DNA of 64,000 bases, taken from Sweltsa coloradensis (lineage: Eukaryota > Arthropoda > Insecta > Plecoptera > Chloroperlidae). The notes under the pieces were generated by a model. It was given only the letters and a program-made list of their open reading frames with translations, was not told the origin of the DNA and searched no databases. The translations under genes were made by a program, and so were the position numbers. This document shows positions 1 to 11,189 of this stretch, piece after piece; the stretch's first letter is position 1, and each line of letters opens with the position of its first letter. The stretch lies in NCBI GenBank assembly GCA_024449915.1, contig JAMZAV010002018.1, positions 1 to 64,000 on the forward strand, in the 5' to 3' direction.

Positions 1-396
1 TTTCCTATAACTAACGAGTTTCTGGCACACATTTCTAACAATTTCTCTCATCTTTTCTTGCATCTATCCCATGTCTGCCCATAACCTCTTCAAATCCTTT
101 TCTATCTTTTCCTATTCTTGCATTAAAATCCCCATTACTACAATAGTATTCGATGTCATAATTGCTTCTAATTTTGCCACAAACTCATCCTTCTCAACCA
201 CTGGTCTTCCTGTTTGAGGCGCATACACCTGAATGAATTCGATTGTCATGCTGTCATCGCACAAGATGTACATCTGTATCATTCTATCACTATGGCTTTT
301 CACATTTACGATACTGTCTTTCCATTCAGGGCTTACCACAAATGCTACCCCATTTCTTCCCTCCACTCCTCCAGACCACCACAGCTTGTATCCTTC
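1..396 (-). pseudogene. LINE ORF2 endonuclease fragment, frameshifted
   Basis: Read on the minus strand, this encodes part of an apurinic-endonuclease-like domain of a non-LTR retrotransposon (RTE/craniofacial-development-protein-2-like type). Recognisable blocks in order are GYKLWWSGGVEGRNGVAFVV, the region with SDRMIQ, and IQVYAPQTGRP. A broken GDFNARIGKD-like motif follows, then a tail resembling MGRHGIDARKDERN and LLEMCARNSLVIG. The reading frame is lost at the GDFNAR site (one G short) and again near position 50, so it is dead as a gene. It is cut by the window edge on the left. On the right it stops abruptly at an AT-rich junction near 396. Family assignment is from motif memory. Confidence 0.75.
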
Positions 397-421
397 TCTG
401 ATATATATTTAAATATATTTA

Positions 422-1443
422 ACCTTGGTTTTATAGTAGGCGACTATGACGCTGTTATGTTAGTACTTTTAAAAAAGTACTAACATACTGTATATACTAG
501 GAAAACGCTTAAGTCCCGCCGCGTTGTTGGATGAGCGTAATTGGTGCATTGAGCTGCCATGTGTTACGCGGATTTTCTGTTGTTCTGTGAAAAAATCATT
601 ACATAGTCGAATTTTTTTTATTAAATTAAATTAAATAAAAAAATAACTTAATTTTTTTAATTAATCGTAATTTTTTAAAAAGAAAAAAATCGTAAAATTG
701 CAATTTTCATAAGAAATAAATATTAGATTGCGCTCAAATTTAACACGAATATATTAAAACATGAAATTAGGGTTCTGTGAAAAAATAATTACAATAGGAT
801 AAAGCATGTAGGTGTAATAAGTCAAAGAATTGTTTTAAAAAAGAAAAAAACCCGTAAAATTTCGATTTTCATGAGAAATAATTTTTCGATTACGCTCAAA
901 TTTCGCACGAATATCTTAATTCATGAAATTAAGGTTCTGTGAAAAAATCATTACAATCGGATAAAGCATGTAGGTGTTATGAGTCGAAGAAAGTTTTTAA
1001 AAATCGAAAAAAATCGTAAAATTGCGTTTTTTATAAGAAAAAATTTCCCGATTGCGCTCAAAAACGTGGCAGTTCTAAGTTCAGAGATTTCGAAGGCCTC
1101 CATGAAATTTCATCGCAATCGGAGTATCGGTTTAGCCGGAATCGTGTTAACAGACACACAAAAATACAGAAAGAAAAAAAAAAAAAAAACATTCCGGATT
1201 TTTTTTCTCCAGTGTAGTGAAATGGAATCTTCGCTCCGCTCGCTACGCTCGCTACGCTCATCCAATGAAATGAATACAAGGTTTTATTAAGCATAAGCCC
1301 GCTTTAAAGACATATTTTATTGATTAAAAGAAATTTGTCGTAAAAGTTTGCCACCAGCTGGGTTTGCGACCCAGAACTCATGGCTAATTTCTGTCCCAAG
1401 TACTAACATAACAGCGTCATAGTCGCCTACTATAAAGCCAAGG
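422..1443. mobile_element. TIR element (about 45-bp inverted ends) enclosing a family A repeat
   Basis: The left arm (about 423-470) and right arm (about 1398-1442) are near-perfect reverse complements containing TTTATAGTAGGCGACTATGA and GCTGTTATGTTAGTACTT. The interior is almost wholly a family A element (496-1265), so A appears to have landed inside, or been carried by, an outer TIR element. An extra small hairpin (TTAGTACTTTT / AAAAGTACTAA) sits at 465-486. No transposase is encoded. A target duplication was not identified. Confidence 0.6.
496..1265 (+). mobile_element. Family A repeat, copy A1, full length with internal repeats
   Basis: Left end ACTAGGAAAACGCTTAAGTC followed by CCGCCGCGTTG and the block TTGGATGAGCG. 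The body holds about 190-bp segments repeated with variation (for example ACAATCGGATAAAGCATGTA and AAATCGTAAAATTGCG). A right module reads GATTTCGAAGGCCTCC, then GTTTAGCCGGAATCGTGTTA, a purine-rich tract, CTCCAGTGTAGTGAAATGGA and finally GCTACGCTCATCCAA. The last block is the reverse complement of the left TTGGATGAGCG block. Open frames across it are short and shared by all copies, and are not credible genes. Confidence 0.75.
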
Positions 1444-1622
1444 TAAAACATCATATCCCAACTCTAGGGTTAAAGAGATGGTTTGGTTTGTATTCTCCAG
1501 TTAATTTCGTATGTAGTCTAATAGCCAAGGCAGTGCAATCTGCTCTACACACGTTTTTAACAATGTACAAAACAGACCAAAAAATTAGACAGTTTTAAAT
1601 TGGTGGCTGCATAGCTAAGAGA

Positions 1623-1647
1623 CAGACACACACACACACACACACTT
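1623..1647. repeat. (AC)n microsatellite
   Basis: Uninterrupted ACAC repeat just left of the fold-back element. Confidence 0.85.
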
Positions 1648-1660
1648 AAAACACATATAA

Positions 1661-3022
1661 TCCTGTCAAATAAGATTTGATATTGACGTTTAGAGGAAAA
1701 AATTGCGATGTCGCTGAATTTTTGCAGAGACCTTCCTTAAATGATACTTATGAACATACTAAAACTCCCCTACAATCGGACTGGAGCTTCGGCCGCCATA
1801 TCGAATATCTCCATATTGGTTGGAGATAGACAAAATGTTTCAATGGCAAAAATATTCCCCATTTAATTCCCTACAAAAAAGTATCTTCTATAGTTTTGGC
1901 AAAGGCAAAGGTTACGTCACAAAACCGTGGTTTTATGATGTTGCATTGAGTACCAGCTAATTTCCTAATTTTCACAGCCCAGTTGCAGCAACAATCCCGG
2001 TAAATCCGTTAAGAAATCGATTGAAATACAAAAGCTTTTTGTACGGGTTCATGAAAGCTTCCATTAGTATTTAAAAATCAGGTCGGCGAAAATCGGATTT
2101 TGCATTTACCCGGAATTTTGGGTTTTTCCATTGTTGGAATTTCCTAAAGCTGCCATATTTGACTGTATTATTAAGCACTAATTAGCATTGGAGGAAAAAA
2201 TTCTTTCTACGCACATTGAAAACGACTTAATCCTGATCAATTAACAACTAAAGATTAAATCCACTAATGGTGCTGCTTATTCCTAATATTCACAATTAAT
2301 ACTGTTCTTCGTGCTATTTTTACACTCTTTTTGTTACATATTCACTTTGATGTTGGTGGATATTAGGAATACGCAGCCATATTGGATTTAAACTTTGGTT
2401 GTAATCGGATTCATAATTTAAGGTCATTTCAAGTGTGCATAGAAAGAAATTTTTCCTCCAAAGCTATTTAGTGCTTAATAATGACAGTCAATACGGCTTT
2501 TTTGAGGAAATGCAACAATGGAAAAAACCCAATTTCCGGGTAATGCAAATCCGATTTTGCACGACCACTGTTTTTAAAATACTAATGAAGCTTTCATGAA
2601 CCCCTTACGAAAAGTCCTTTGTATTTCAATTGATTTTTCACGGATTTTACGTCTTGTTTGATGCTGGGCGTGAAAATTAGGAAAATTAGCTGGTCCTCCA
2701 TTGAGCAACATATAAACCACGGTTTTGTGACGTAACAACCTTTGCCCCTTCCAAAACTATAGAAGATACCTTTTTGTAGGGATTAATGGGGAAATTTTTG
2801 CCATTGAAACATTTTGTCCATCTCCAACCAATATGGAGATATTCGATAATCACACCATTTTTGGCCGACATTTGCCAATATGCGGCCGAAGCCTCGCAGG
2901 TCCCGATTGTAGGGGGTTTTTAGTAGGTTCATAAGTATCATTTTAACGAAGGTCCTCCTGCAAAAATTCAGCGACAAAATTCGCAATTTTTTCCTTTCAA
3001 AAATTCTTATTGACAGGATTAA
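1661..3022. mobile_element. Large fold-back (palindromic) element, arms about 630 bp
   Basis: The left arm (about 1661-2292) is repeated in reverse complement in the right arm (about 2356-3022), with a loop of only about 60 bp. Paired landmarks are TAATCCTGTCAA at the outer ends, GGAGATATTCGATA versus TCGAATATCTCC, CCACGGTTTTGTGACGTAAC versus GTTACGTCACAAAACCGTGG, and TTCCTAATATTCAC versus GTGGATATTAGGAA at the loop. The arms differ by perhaps 10 percent, including indels. The short ORFs within it are not conserved between arms. It is best read as a fold-back DNA element or a palindromic duplication. Confidence 0.75.
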
Positions 3023-3059
3023 TACCGATATTGACTTTTTTGCTGAATTTTTTGCGTAA

Positions 3060-3690
3060 CAGCGATTCGGTGTAGAGATCCACACGGTCGTACTACCTAA
3101 CTGTTTGGGTTTTATTTTTCGGTGTCCGCACACTCGGTAAGCGGTAACTTATAAAATTAGATTTGGTGTAAAGCCGTGCTAAAGCCCATACCGAGTGCAC
3201 CTTTCAACCGAAATAAATTAAAAGTATAGATATTTTCGGTGTAATGGTGATTTGGTGCAAAGGCCCAAACTGTTTTCAGTTTTAAAGTAAAAACTTGGAA
3301 AAATGTTTGTTTATTTTCAGAGTAACTGTGTTTCTGTGCCAATAACCCAACCCCAATAAGTGTGGTGCTATTTCATAACATTTTTTATCCTACCTGTGCC
3401 TGGTGTAGGGATAACGCCGTGTTTGAGCACACTTCAGCACTACGGACATGGAGAGAAGACTCTTTCTGCTTGGATCTGTAACAAAACAACACAACAGTTA
3501 GGACTCATTTGTTTTGTTGTATGTCTCTCTCTCTCTCTCTCTCGGCTTCACTAACCTTAATCCCGCCTTAATTAAGACCTCAATCAATCAATCAATCTCT
3601 CTCTCTCTCTAATGCCCATCCTCCTTAATTAGAAAACTAATTAAATTAATATGAGTGGATGAGTGGACAATATGCAATGCTACTTGCCCT
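3060..3690. other. No gene; CT-rich microsatellites
   Basis: This intergenic stretch holds two (CT)n tracts (about 3523-3543 and 3592-3610) and an (AATC)n run between them, resembling the tail of an (AATC)-ended SINE. The 61-116 residue ORFs show no recognisable domain. Confidence 0.5.
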
Positions 3691-3693
3691 ATG

Positions 3694-3865
3694 GCTGTAT
3701 ACTAGGCCGCTTCACGAACGCTATCTTTGGTTGCATTGATGGATGAGCTTTTTTAAGTTTTAATTTGCGTGGGATATCTTTACTTTTGTAAGTGCTTTTT
3801 GAACGCATTGTAGGTGATCGTTGACAAGTTTCAATTGTTACTTGATAATTGTTATTATACACAGG
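3694..3865 (+). repeat. Family B left-end fragment
   Basis: Contains a divergent left end (TACTAGGCCGCTTCACGAAC), TTGATGGATGAGC, then the B body start (TTGCGTGGGATATCTTTACT, GCATTGTAGGTGATCGTTG). It stops where other copies continue. An inverted partner lies at 6288-6368. Confidence 0.6.
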
Positions 3866-4434
3866 GCTCGAATTTTAAAATATTTAGCACTCGCAGGGCG
3901 AGTGCTCTTGTAAATTTACTAGTCCGAAATTAAAAACACTAGTCCGTATTCCTATGACCCAACGGTTGAGGCGTCCGTAATCCAAATAAACCAAAAAAAA
4001 ACTACTCCAAACCACTACTAGTACTACTATAACTAAAATACGTAAATTCGTGATAATAATTAATTACGTAATATTTGGCTACCCTTTACAAATGGACCGT
4101 GTTTATCTCCTACGTTAGATAATCCTTCGCAAACAGAACAAACATCGAATTTAGTTTTGTTGGTCAAAACGTGGCCACGTGTTGTTCTGTTAGCCAAGCG
4201 TTCTTGAAAAAAGGCGCACAACCTTCTTCTCATATTGTTGCATTGTCTGCAGTAGGATTAGGTTTCGGTTTCTTGTTTGGGGTTATAACCTCCTTGTTAA
4301 TACTCGCCCACATATTTGTTTTATTGCGTAGTTTGCAACCGACTGTACCGCACTTTATGTTACGGCTCACCAAAAAATCACTCGCCCACCGGGCGAGTAT
4401 AAATTAAATGTGACTCAGCCCTATAGTCATAAGT

Positions 4435-4652
4435 TATTTCTTATGAGTTTAAATCGAAGATAACGGATTTTGCTCAATATGTTACTGCATGAATGCTTGT
4501 ACCGGATGTCTGTTACAAATTTCACAGCGCAAATCTGTTTAGCCGTTCTAAGACGACTCACTCCCTCACTGACGCAAATTAAACAGGGTAAGGTCCGGTT
4601 AAGTTGAATTGTAGACTTCAGTTGCTGCGCTCCCTCGTCTAAATATAATATA
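4435..4652 (+). repeat. Family C right-half fragment (C3)
   Basis: Shares TTGTACCGGATGTCTGTT, AAATTTCACAGCGC and AATCTGTTTAGC with copies at 40221-41122 and 43786-44059. It ends in a degenerate CGCTCCCTCGTCTAAAT tip, which corresponds to the C-type terminus (TCACTCGTTCAAT in the better copy). Confidence 0.55.
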
Positions 4653-4705
4653 TAGTATTGATTGATTGAAGGGAAATACATACATATATATATATATACA
4701 CCTAT

Positions 4706-5466
4706 TAGGGGTGGGCGAACCCAGGTTTTTGACTTTCGAGCCGAACTCGAACTTTTGAACCAAAAATTTTCGAACTTCGAACTCGAGCCGAACTTTTGAA
4801 AATCCATTATTATTCTGTAACGAATAGACATTTATAAATTTTTTTAAAAAAGGTATAAAAAAAAATAATTTGAATATAAAAGCTCAAATTTAAAAAAAAA
4901 AAAAGTTATAAAAAATTTTAATTTAAATATAAAAGCTCAAAATAAAGGCTCCATTTCGTCATAAAAAATTCAATTAATGCAAACTATTTTTCAAATTTTG
5001 CGTATTTTTTCAAATTTCCCGCCGTTAAGATTCATATGTTGGTACTACTTTTCGTAGATCAAGAAGCAAATTTCTAGTTTGTGTTGGTTATGTTTGCCGA
5101 CCCTGCACGACGAGTTGAATTGTGACGATCGAGCCAATCACAAGAATAGCGCACCGCTTCTAACAGATAGCTTTCGTCGTGACTCATGCTCCGTGACAAA
5201 ACGAGAACTTTTCAAGGCCGCTGGAACTTGGCAATCAGCTGTTGGAAAAATCAGTATGCGATCGCTGCTTTGTTGTTTTTAATTACGCGAACGATGTAGT
5301 CAATCAATTTTTTGGTCGTGTTTTTGGCGTAATTTCAGAACTAGCAGTTCGTTTAAAGTTCGAAGTTTTGATAAAAACCGAACTCGAGCTTAAAAAGTCG
5401 AGCCCGAGCCGAGCTTCAAAAAAAGCTCGGCTCGGGCTCGAGTTTTCGAACGTTCGCCCACCCCTA
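4706..5466. mobile_element. Non-autonomous TIR element, TAGGGGTGGGCGAAC ends
   Basis: Begins TAGGGGTGGGCGAAC and ends GTTCGCCCACCCCTA. Subterminal TCGAACTCGAGCCGAAC-type repeats occur at both ends. The length is 761 bp and no coding capacity is seen. The ends resemble hAT-type termini, but I do not see a matching 8-bp target duplication, so superfamily assignment is tentative. Confidence 0.6.
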
Positions 5467-5848
5467 GTAAACTCATTTATAAACAATGTAGTTTTCCGAG
5501 ATGATTGACGACATGAATAATTTCTCCGTAAAATCGCTGCAAATCAAACTCAAATCTGTGTACCTTCATAGAAGTGACACCATTTAATTTGATGAATAAA
5601 AATTACGGAAGTAGTGATTTAAAATTAAATTAACTCGTCTTGACTTTTTTGTATACAAAAACATTATTGGGCTAATAGTGTATGGCATTTTTCTATTGGC
5701 ATGCACTCGGCAAGTGCATAGATGTCCATTGTTTGTTAACCTCCACTTGAATAACATCACAAAACTGAACAAATGAAAAGACAAGTGGCAATCCAGTGCG
5801 CACCGAGTGCGGCCAATGGAAAACGCCATTAGTCTCAAGTGTGTGCAT

Positions 5849-6200
5849 TAGCTATGTTTACATGCAGGATTCAATTCTGCATTGGTATTGGATTGGATTC
5901 TGAGGTGAGCATTTACATGTCATGAATTGAACAAGGGATTCGATCCGTTTTCAATAGCAAACTAATGCGATCTAGCGGTATCTTTGAGACTGCTGTGTCT
6001 GTGTGTAGCTGTGCACATCATCCAATATTCAAACTGTTTACATGGTTTGTTTATCGATACGATATTTAATCAAATATCCCAGCTTTTGGGGGGATTGGAT
6101 CCAACCCATCCATCCCTAGTTCTAGTTGGTTTTACTGGATGTTTTAGGAGGTCTGAATCTTATTCAATACCGTATTGAATCCTCCATGTAAACATAGCTA
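5849..6200. mobile_element. MITE, TAGCTATGTTTACATG inverted ends
   Basis: Starts TAGCTATGTTTACATG and ends CATGTAAACATAGCTA. The inverted similarity continues inward as AGGATTCAAT / ATTGAATCCT. The length is 352 bp and it is non-coding. The outer flanks do not show a clear target duplication. Confidence 0.65.
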
Positions 6201-6287
6201 TTGTTGTTTAGCGAGATTAATACACTAAGAACTACTTTTAAAGTAAAATGATATATGATTTTTTACAATGGGTCTTGAAAAAGTAGA

Positions 6288-6368
6288 GATCCCACGCATA
6301 GGACAAAAAACTTACAAAAAAGCTCATCCATCAACACGACTAGAAAAAGCGTTCACGAAGCCACCTAG
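6288..6368 (-). repeat. Family B left-end fragment, inverted
   Basis: Reverse complement reads GGCTTCGTGAACGCTTTTTC, then GTGTTGATGGATGAGCTTTT and AGTTTTTTGTCC. It pairs with 3694-3790 in inverted orientation and brackets the elements between. Confidence 0.5.
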
Positions 6369-6544
6369 ATAATTCAATTTCACAGTAGTCCCATCCCATC
6401 TGTATCACTTAAAGCTCTTATCTTGGAACTGTTTATGGTTGTGCCTAACCATTACGAGAGCTCTTCCCTTGTTTGAGTGAAGCCGCGATCTCGATTTTGA
6501 AAATACTGTCCAGATAACATAGAAAAAAATTAAAAAAAAAAATT

Positions 6545-6640
6545 AAAATAAAAAAATGAAACCGAATTTAAAATTTGAAACCGGTTGCATTCAAAACCAG
6601 ATCGAAACCGATTTCCGGTTAACCGAAGTTATCCCTAGTT
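6545..6640 (-). repeat. Terminus of a TAGGGATGACTTCGG-type hAT-like element
   Basis: The segment ends CCGGTTAACCGAAGTTATCC then CTAG, close to the terminal repeat of the complete element at 60299-60889. No opposite end was found nearby, so this is probably a truncated relic. Confidence 0.4.
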
Positions 6641-8800
6641 TGTACCAAATCCTGGATGGCCCCCCGAAATGAAATTAATACTAAAATAAAATTGTTGAAA
6701 GCCACTTTCCGTGTGGTCACTTTGTGCCGGGTCCCGTCCGGATCGGACAAGCGGTCCATATTTCCCCATATTTCCAGCATTTCTTGTTTTTTAAATCTGC
6801 CACTGTCGGAAAAAAATTGGTCCCAGAAGATTGGCCTATTGTTTTCGTGTTGCGCACAAAATTTCCCGGCCGTAAGTACCTGCGGTGTAGGGAAAAATTG
6901 CAAATAAATATTAAATGCAAAACCCACCCCCCCGTTTTTTGTTTTTTTAGTCAGTATCAACTATTTTTTAGAGCACTGTTTAGTGTTTACAGACTTCTTG
7001 CCCGAAGTCCCCCAGTCAGCGAGCCTGTTATGTTTGCCTTCAAGTGCGAGCTACCATGTGCTCCTCTACCACAACTATTACTGCTCTAAGGTCTTTGACC
7101 ACCCTCTTTTTATTTTATTTTTTACTTACTTGAGTTACTTTAAATTTGGTAACACTTATTCTGATGTAAGACTTTAGACAAATTCACGAGAAAATTTGAA
7201 CCTCCCATCAGTTATCCCTGACCGAAAGTTTAAAGGTTTTTTTTTTGGGGAAAAAAAACCCAGGGTTGCAGGACCAGAAGAGGCCCCAAGGTCACCTAAT
7301 CTGAAGTAGGCCCAGATCCTGCTTTGCGCAACTGGTATTGAATTTTCAAAACTGTCATTGCTACCTACGGTAGGTAAAACGAAATATTTCACTGAATGTT
7401 TACAATTCTCCTGCTCCCCCTTCTCTCCCCCCTTAGCAATTATGTAATTAGTAGGGCTAACTTACACAAGTTTTTTGTAGGTAGAGTTTTTGTTATATTT
7501 AATACTCATGTCTTTGTTGCGTACCGGTAAACGGTCTGAGTGGGTTGTTAACCTTTGAAGGCCCTATAACAGAGTGTATGCCTTTTAATACACTAGTTTT
7601 TGGACATTTTTGAAGTAGCTTTTTGGGAGTAGTGGAAAGATGCTTACCATAATGATGTCCTTGTCTGACCAGGTTCATCGTTCTTGATTCTCTACTGAAG
7701 TTCAGAAAGTTGGTCTAGGACGGGGTCTGTAGGTCGGTGTGGCGGGTGGGCGGGAGAGGAGCGAGACATAAGAAGTCGGCTAAATCACAACTCTACATGG
7801 AAAGGAAAGGACGGAGGAAGGATTGCTCATGAGGGAACTCAGCGACTGAGTCATTTTGATCTATTGTCTATGTCCTTCTCTAGTGCATGCAAGCCTTACG
7901 AGAGAACTGCAAACAATGGTACTGCCAGCAGCAAGCCTTCTTCTAGTCCCTGCCTAGTGTGGAAGAGTTTTTCGGCCGAGCCATACCCAGCTAAAACAAA
8001 TTGCAATAACTGCCAGGTTAAGAGACGCAGGCATGCTCATTTTACGCGCATACTTAATTTCGCAGACAATTTTAGTTACAATCTTTAGGGCTATTTGAAA
8101 TTTTACATAATTGTGTTAAAATGAAATTATGAAGTGCATCTTCTCTAAATAGCACTTTTTTCCCATGAATTTATAATAGAAAATAAAAACAAAAATTATT
8201 TCCAATTAAATCAGAATTTAGAATCTGTCAAAATGGTCAAAAACACCCAAATAATCCAAATAACTAGGGCTCGCATTTTCTGATTGAATCTAGATGATAA
8301 ATATTGAAAATTTGATATGAAAGAGGAGAGTACAGATGTCATATTATTATCAAGTATGCAAAGTTGTATTCAGTTTTAATAATGATTAGGCCTAATAGCT
8401 ACAGAACAAGAACGCGCCGAACCTCATCACGCCTGCTTCCTCTTCATGCATTGTAAAAGACACCTCAGACCTGATTCCACCACCACGTTTTGGTTCCTAC
8501 TAGAAAGAGTTCTATGAGGGATGTTCTTATTCAGATGATCTAGTCGTTCTCGGAGTCTATGGTCAATGGTCCGTCCAGTGATCTTGGGTTGGAATGGGCG
8601 GAGTGGAAGATGAGACTCCCAAAGTCGCGATCGACATACTAAAGACAGAATAAAATGCAAGACTATTAAATTGTGAACTATAATATTTTAATAAATTACA
8701 TTAAAGGATGCTCAAATGATAAAATAAAATGTAGGTTTATTGATAATCGAAAAGGGTGAATTTTGTTACATGTTAATTGTAATTATATACACCTCAAAAA
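6641..8800. other. No recognisable gene
   Basis: Open frames of 60-121 residues occur on both strands (for example minus 8427-8660 and plus 7864-8088). None shows a domain, splice context or signal I recognise. The content looks intergenic, with scattered T-rich and GC-rich segments. Confidence 0.4.
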
Positions 8801-8809
8801 ACTTACAGT

Positions 8810-9211
8810 ATTAACATTTAAAACCTTTATTTCTATGGATTCTGGCTAACTTTTCTATCTTTTTCTTTCGAAAAGTTCTACATCACAATTAACTTAATGT
8901 CCATGTAAAATATGAACGTTGTAGCCCCATCTGTTTGGTCGGAATCGGTCCAAATGTCACGAAAATATCGCACTAAAAATCGAAAAAAATCGTAAAATTA
9001 CGATATTCATGAGAAATATTTCTTCGATTGTACCGAAAAACGTGGCAGGTCTAAGTTCAGAGATTTCCCCCAAGGTCCCCTCCAATTTTCATCAAGATCG
9101 CATATGCCGTTTACCCGGTAGAGAGCGAACAGACAGGAAAAAAAAGAAAAGAAAACACCCGAGCTAATTTTTTGGGGGGTCAGTGTTGAAGTCTTCGCTT
9201 CACTCATCCAA
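8810..9211 (+). mobile_element. Family B repeat, copy B1, lacking left end
   Basis: Family B body: TTTATTTCTATGGATTCTGG, CTACATCACAATTAACTTAA, GTTGTAGCCCCATCTGTTTG, GCCGTTTACCCGG, a purine-rich tract, GGGGGGTCAGTG and the CACTCATCCAATT tip. The left ACTAGG end is missing. Confidence 0.65.
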
Positions 9212-9479
9212 TTACAATTACCTGGTGTACTGATGTTTTTATTACTCACTGTTGCTTACTTTTTGGCTCTATTAAAAATAATGTATTGATTTCATGTATT
9301 TTCAACTACCTATGGTAGGAAATCCAGAGATTTTACCAAAAATCCTGGAATCCTAGAGACACCTTAAAAATCCTTAAAAGTGGCAACCCTGCGTCAATGA
9401 TGAAAATGTGTACCTAGAGTTTACCCCTACATTATTTGCCTATATATCTTTTTCTTAAAATATACAGGCAATACAATAC

Positions 9480-9668
9480 AGGCTCGTTGGTCTTGTGGTT
9501 AGCGTCTCTGCTAAAAATGCAGAAGGTCCAGGGTTCGATTCCCGCTAGAGGCAGAAGTTTTTTAACTTCTCATTTGAACTTAAGTTAAATCAATCAGCTC
9601 TTGGCTTAGGAATTTGTAAACGGTGCGACTTCGGAGCCGTCCTAGCAACGAAGCACATAACAAATTAC
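9480..9668 (+). mobile_element. tRNA-Gly-like SINE S1, 5' half
   Basis: The head reads GGCTCGTTGGTCTTGTGGTT ... CAGGGTTCGATTCCCGCTAG, with a perfect Pol III B box (GGTTCGATTCC). The body (AACTTCTCATTTGAACTTAA ... GGAGCCGTCCTAGCAACGAA) matches other S1 copies. This copy's anticodon loop is mutated (CTAAAAAT). The 3' half is absent; the element stops before the family A fragment at 9702. Confidence 0.7.
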
Positions 9669-9701
9669 CCCCAACGGGATGGATTGTTTAATTTCTGAAT
9701 T

Positions 9702-9925
9702 GTTGGATGAGCGTAGCAAAGATTCCATTTCACTACACTGGAGAAAGAAATCCAGAATGTTTTTCTTTTCTTTCAATTTTTTCTGTTTGTATTATTGTGT
9801 GTTTGTTAACACGATTCCGGCTAAACCAATACTCCAATTACGATGAAATTTTATGGAGGCCTTCGAAATCTCTGAACTTAGAACTGCCACGTTTTGAGCG
9901 CAATCGAAAAATTATTTATGCAAGT
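9702..9925 (-). mobile_element. Family A fragment A2, right end, inverted
   Basis: Starts TTGTTGGATGAGCGTAGC and reads through the A right module in reverse (ATTCCATTTCACTACACTGG, GATTCCGGCTAAACC, AGGCCTTCGAAATCTCTGAA). It stops after GCGCAATCGAAAAATTATTT. Confidence 0.65.
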
Positions 9926-9934
9926 AACAATACA

Positions 9935-10370
9935 CTAGGAAAACGCTTTAAGTCCCTCCGCGTTGTTGGATGAGCGTATTGGTGCATTGAGCTGCCATGT
10001 GTTATGCGGATTTTCTGTTGTTCTGTGAAAAAAATATTACTAAGTTCAAATTTTTTTAAATTAAGAGTCGAAAGCAGGGCCGAGCGCTTTCAAATTTTGC
10101 GGTGACTACCTAAACTAAATCGTCCGCTATCGGTAGCTCTGTCAATCAGTTTGCGTCTTCTCCCCTGGGTCCTATGCTACCCCGGCATTTACCAGCCACG
10201 TTTCAAACCACGAGATATTATTTGGTGGTCGAGTTGGATTATTTTATGCGACTGCCTCCACATCCAGGAAAACGCTTAAGTCCCCCGCGTTGTTGATGAG
10301 CGTATTGGGAGCATTGAGCTGCCATGTGGTTATGCTGATTTTTCTGTTGTTGCTGAGAAAAAATCCATAA
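9935..10370 (+). repeat. Two truncated left ends of family A
   Basis: ACTAGGAAAACGC-type left ends occur at about 9937 and 10265. Each is followed by the GCATTGAGCTGCCATGTG segment and CTGTTGTTCTGTG, then lost. Between them (10080-10260) is unique sequence. Confidence 0.55.
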
Positions 10371-10395
10371 ACTTCATTGAAGTTTATTTTTAAAA

Positions 10396-11189
10396 ACTAG
10401 GGAAAACGCTAAAGTCCCCCGCGTTGATGTATGAGCTTTTTTTATAGTTTTTATGTTTGCGTGGATATCTTTACTTTTACGTGGTTTTGCTTTTACTGCC
10501 TATGCATTGGGGTGTTTTTGTTGCCAACGTTTCTATTGTTAGGCCCTAGGCCTCTTTGTCAAATGTTTTTATTTACCGTAAAAACTGACATTAAAATCTT
10601 TATTTCTATGGATTCTGGCTAACTTTTCCAACTTTTTCTTCAAAAGGTACTACATCACATAACCTTAATGTCCATGTATAATATGAACGTTGTAGCCCCA
10701 CCCATTTGGTCATCATCGGCCCAAATGGCACGAAAATATGCCGCATAAAACCGTAAAAACTTATATTAAAAGCTTAATTTATGGATTTCTGGGTAACTTT
10801 TCACCCACGACTTTTTTTTCTTTTCAAAAGGTACACATCACCTTACCTTAATGTCCCATGTATAATGTATAACATTGTAGCTCCACCCGTTTTGGTCAGA
10901 TCGGCCAAATGTCACGAAAATATCGCACTAAAAATTGAAAAAAATCGTAACAGTACATATTTCCATGAGAAATATTCTTCGATGTACCGAAAAACAATAC
11001 AACCTCTAGTTCAGAGATTTTCGAAGGTCCCCCTCAAATTTTCATCAAGATCGCTTGTGTCGTTTGCCCCGAATCCTGCTAACAAACGACAAAATACAAA
11101 CAAAAAAAAAACAAAAAAAACAAAAAAACATTGGAGCTTAATTTTTTGGGGGGTCAGTGAAATTGAAGTCTTCGCTTCGCTCATCCAAT
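10396..11189 (+). mobile_element. Family B repeat, copy B2, with internal duplications
   Basis: Left end ACTAGGGAAAACGCTAAAGT, then CGTTGATGTATGAGC. The TTATTTCTATGGATTCTGGC to AATATGAACGTTGTAGCCCC segment recurs with single-base indels. The right module is GCTTGTGTCGTTTGCCCCGA, then a purine-rich tract and GGGGGGTCAGTG, ending CGCTTCGCTCATCCAATT. Confidence 0.65.

Noticed and set aside
496..540. Self-cleaving ribozyme (hammerhead or twister) at the shared ACTAGGAAAACGCTAAAGTC left end
   Set aside because: The GAAA and AAGTCCCGCC words suggested it, but the required core (for example CTGATGA) is absent in all copies.
4427..4831. 134-residue minus ORF
   Set aside because: Spans the end of family C, an (AT)n tract and the TIR of the 4706-5466 element, so it is chimeric by chance.
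6724..7089. 121-residue plus ORF
   Set aside because: Overlaps equally long ORFs in other frames. No recognisable domain, no splice signals, ordinary composition.
8427..8660. 77-residue minus ORF (RPFQPKITGRTIDHRLRERL...)
   Set aside because: Looks protein-like, but no family recognised, no splice or start evidence and no second copy. Not called.
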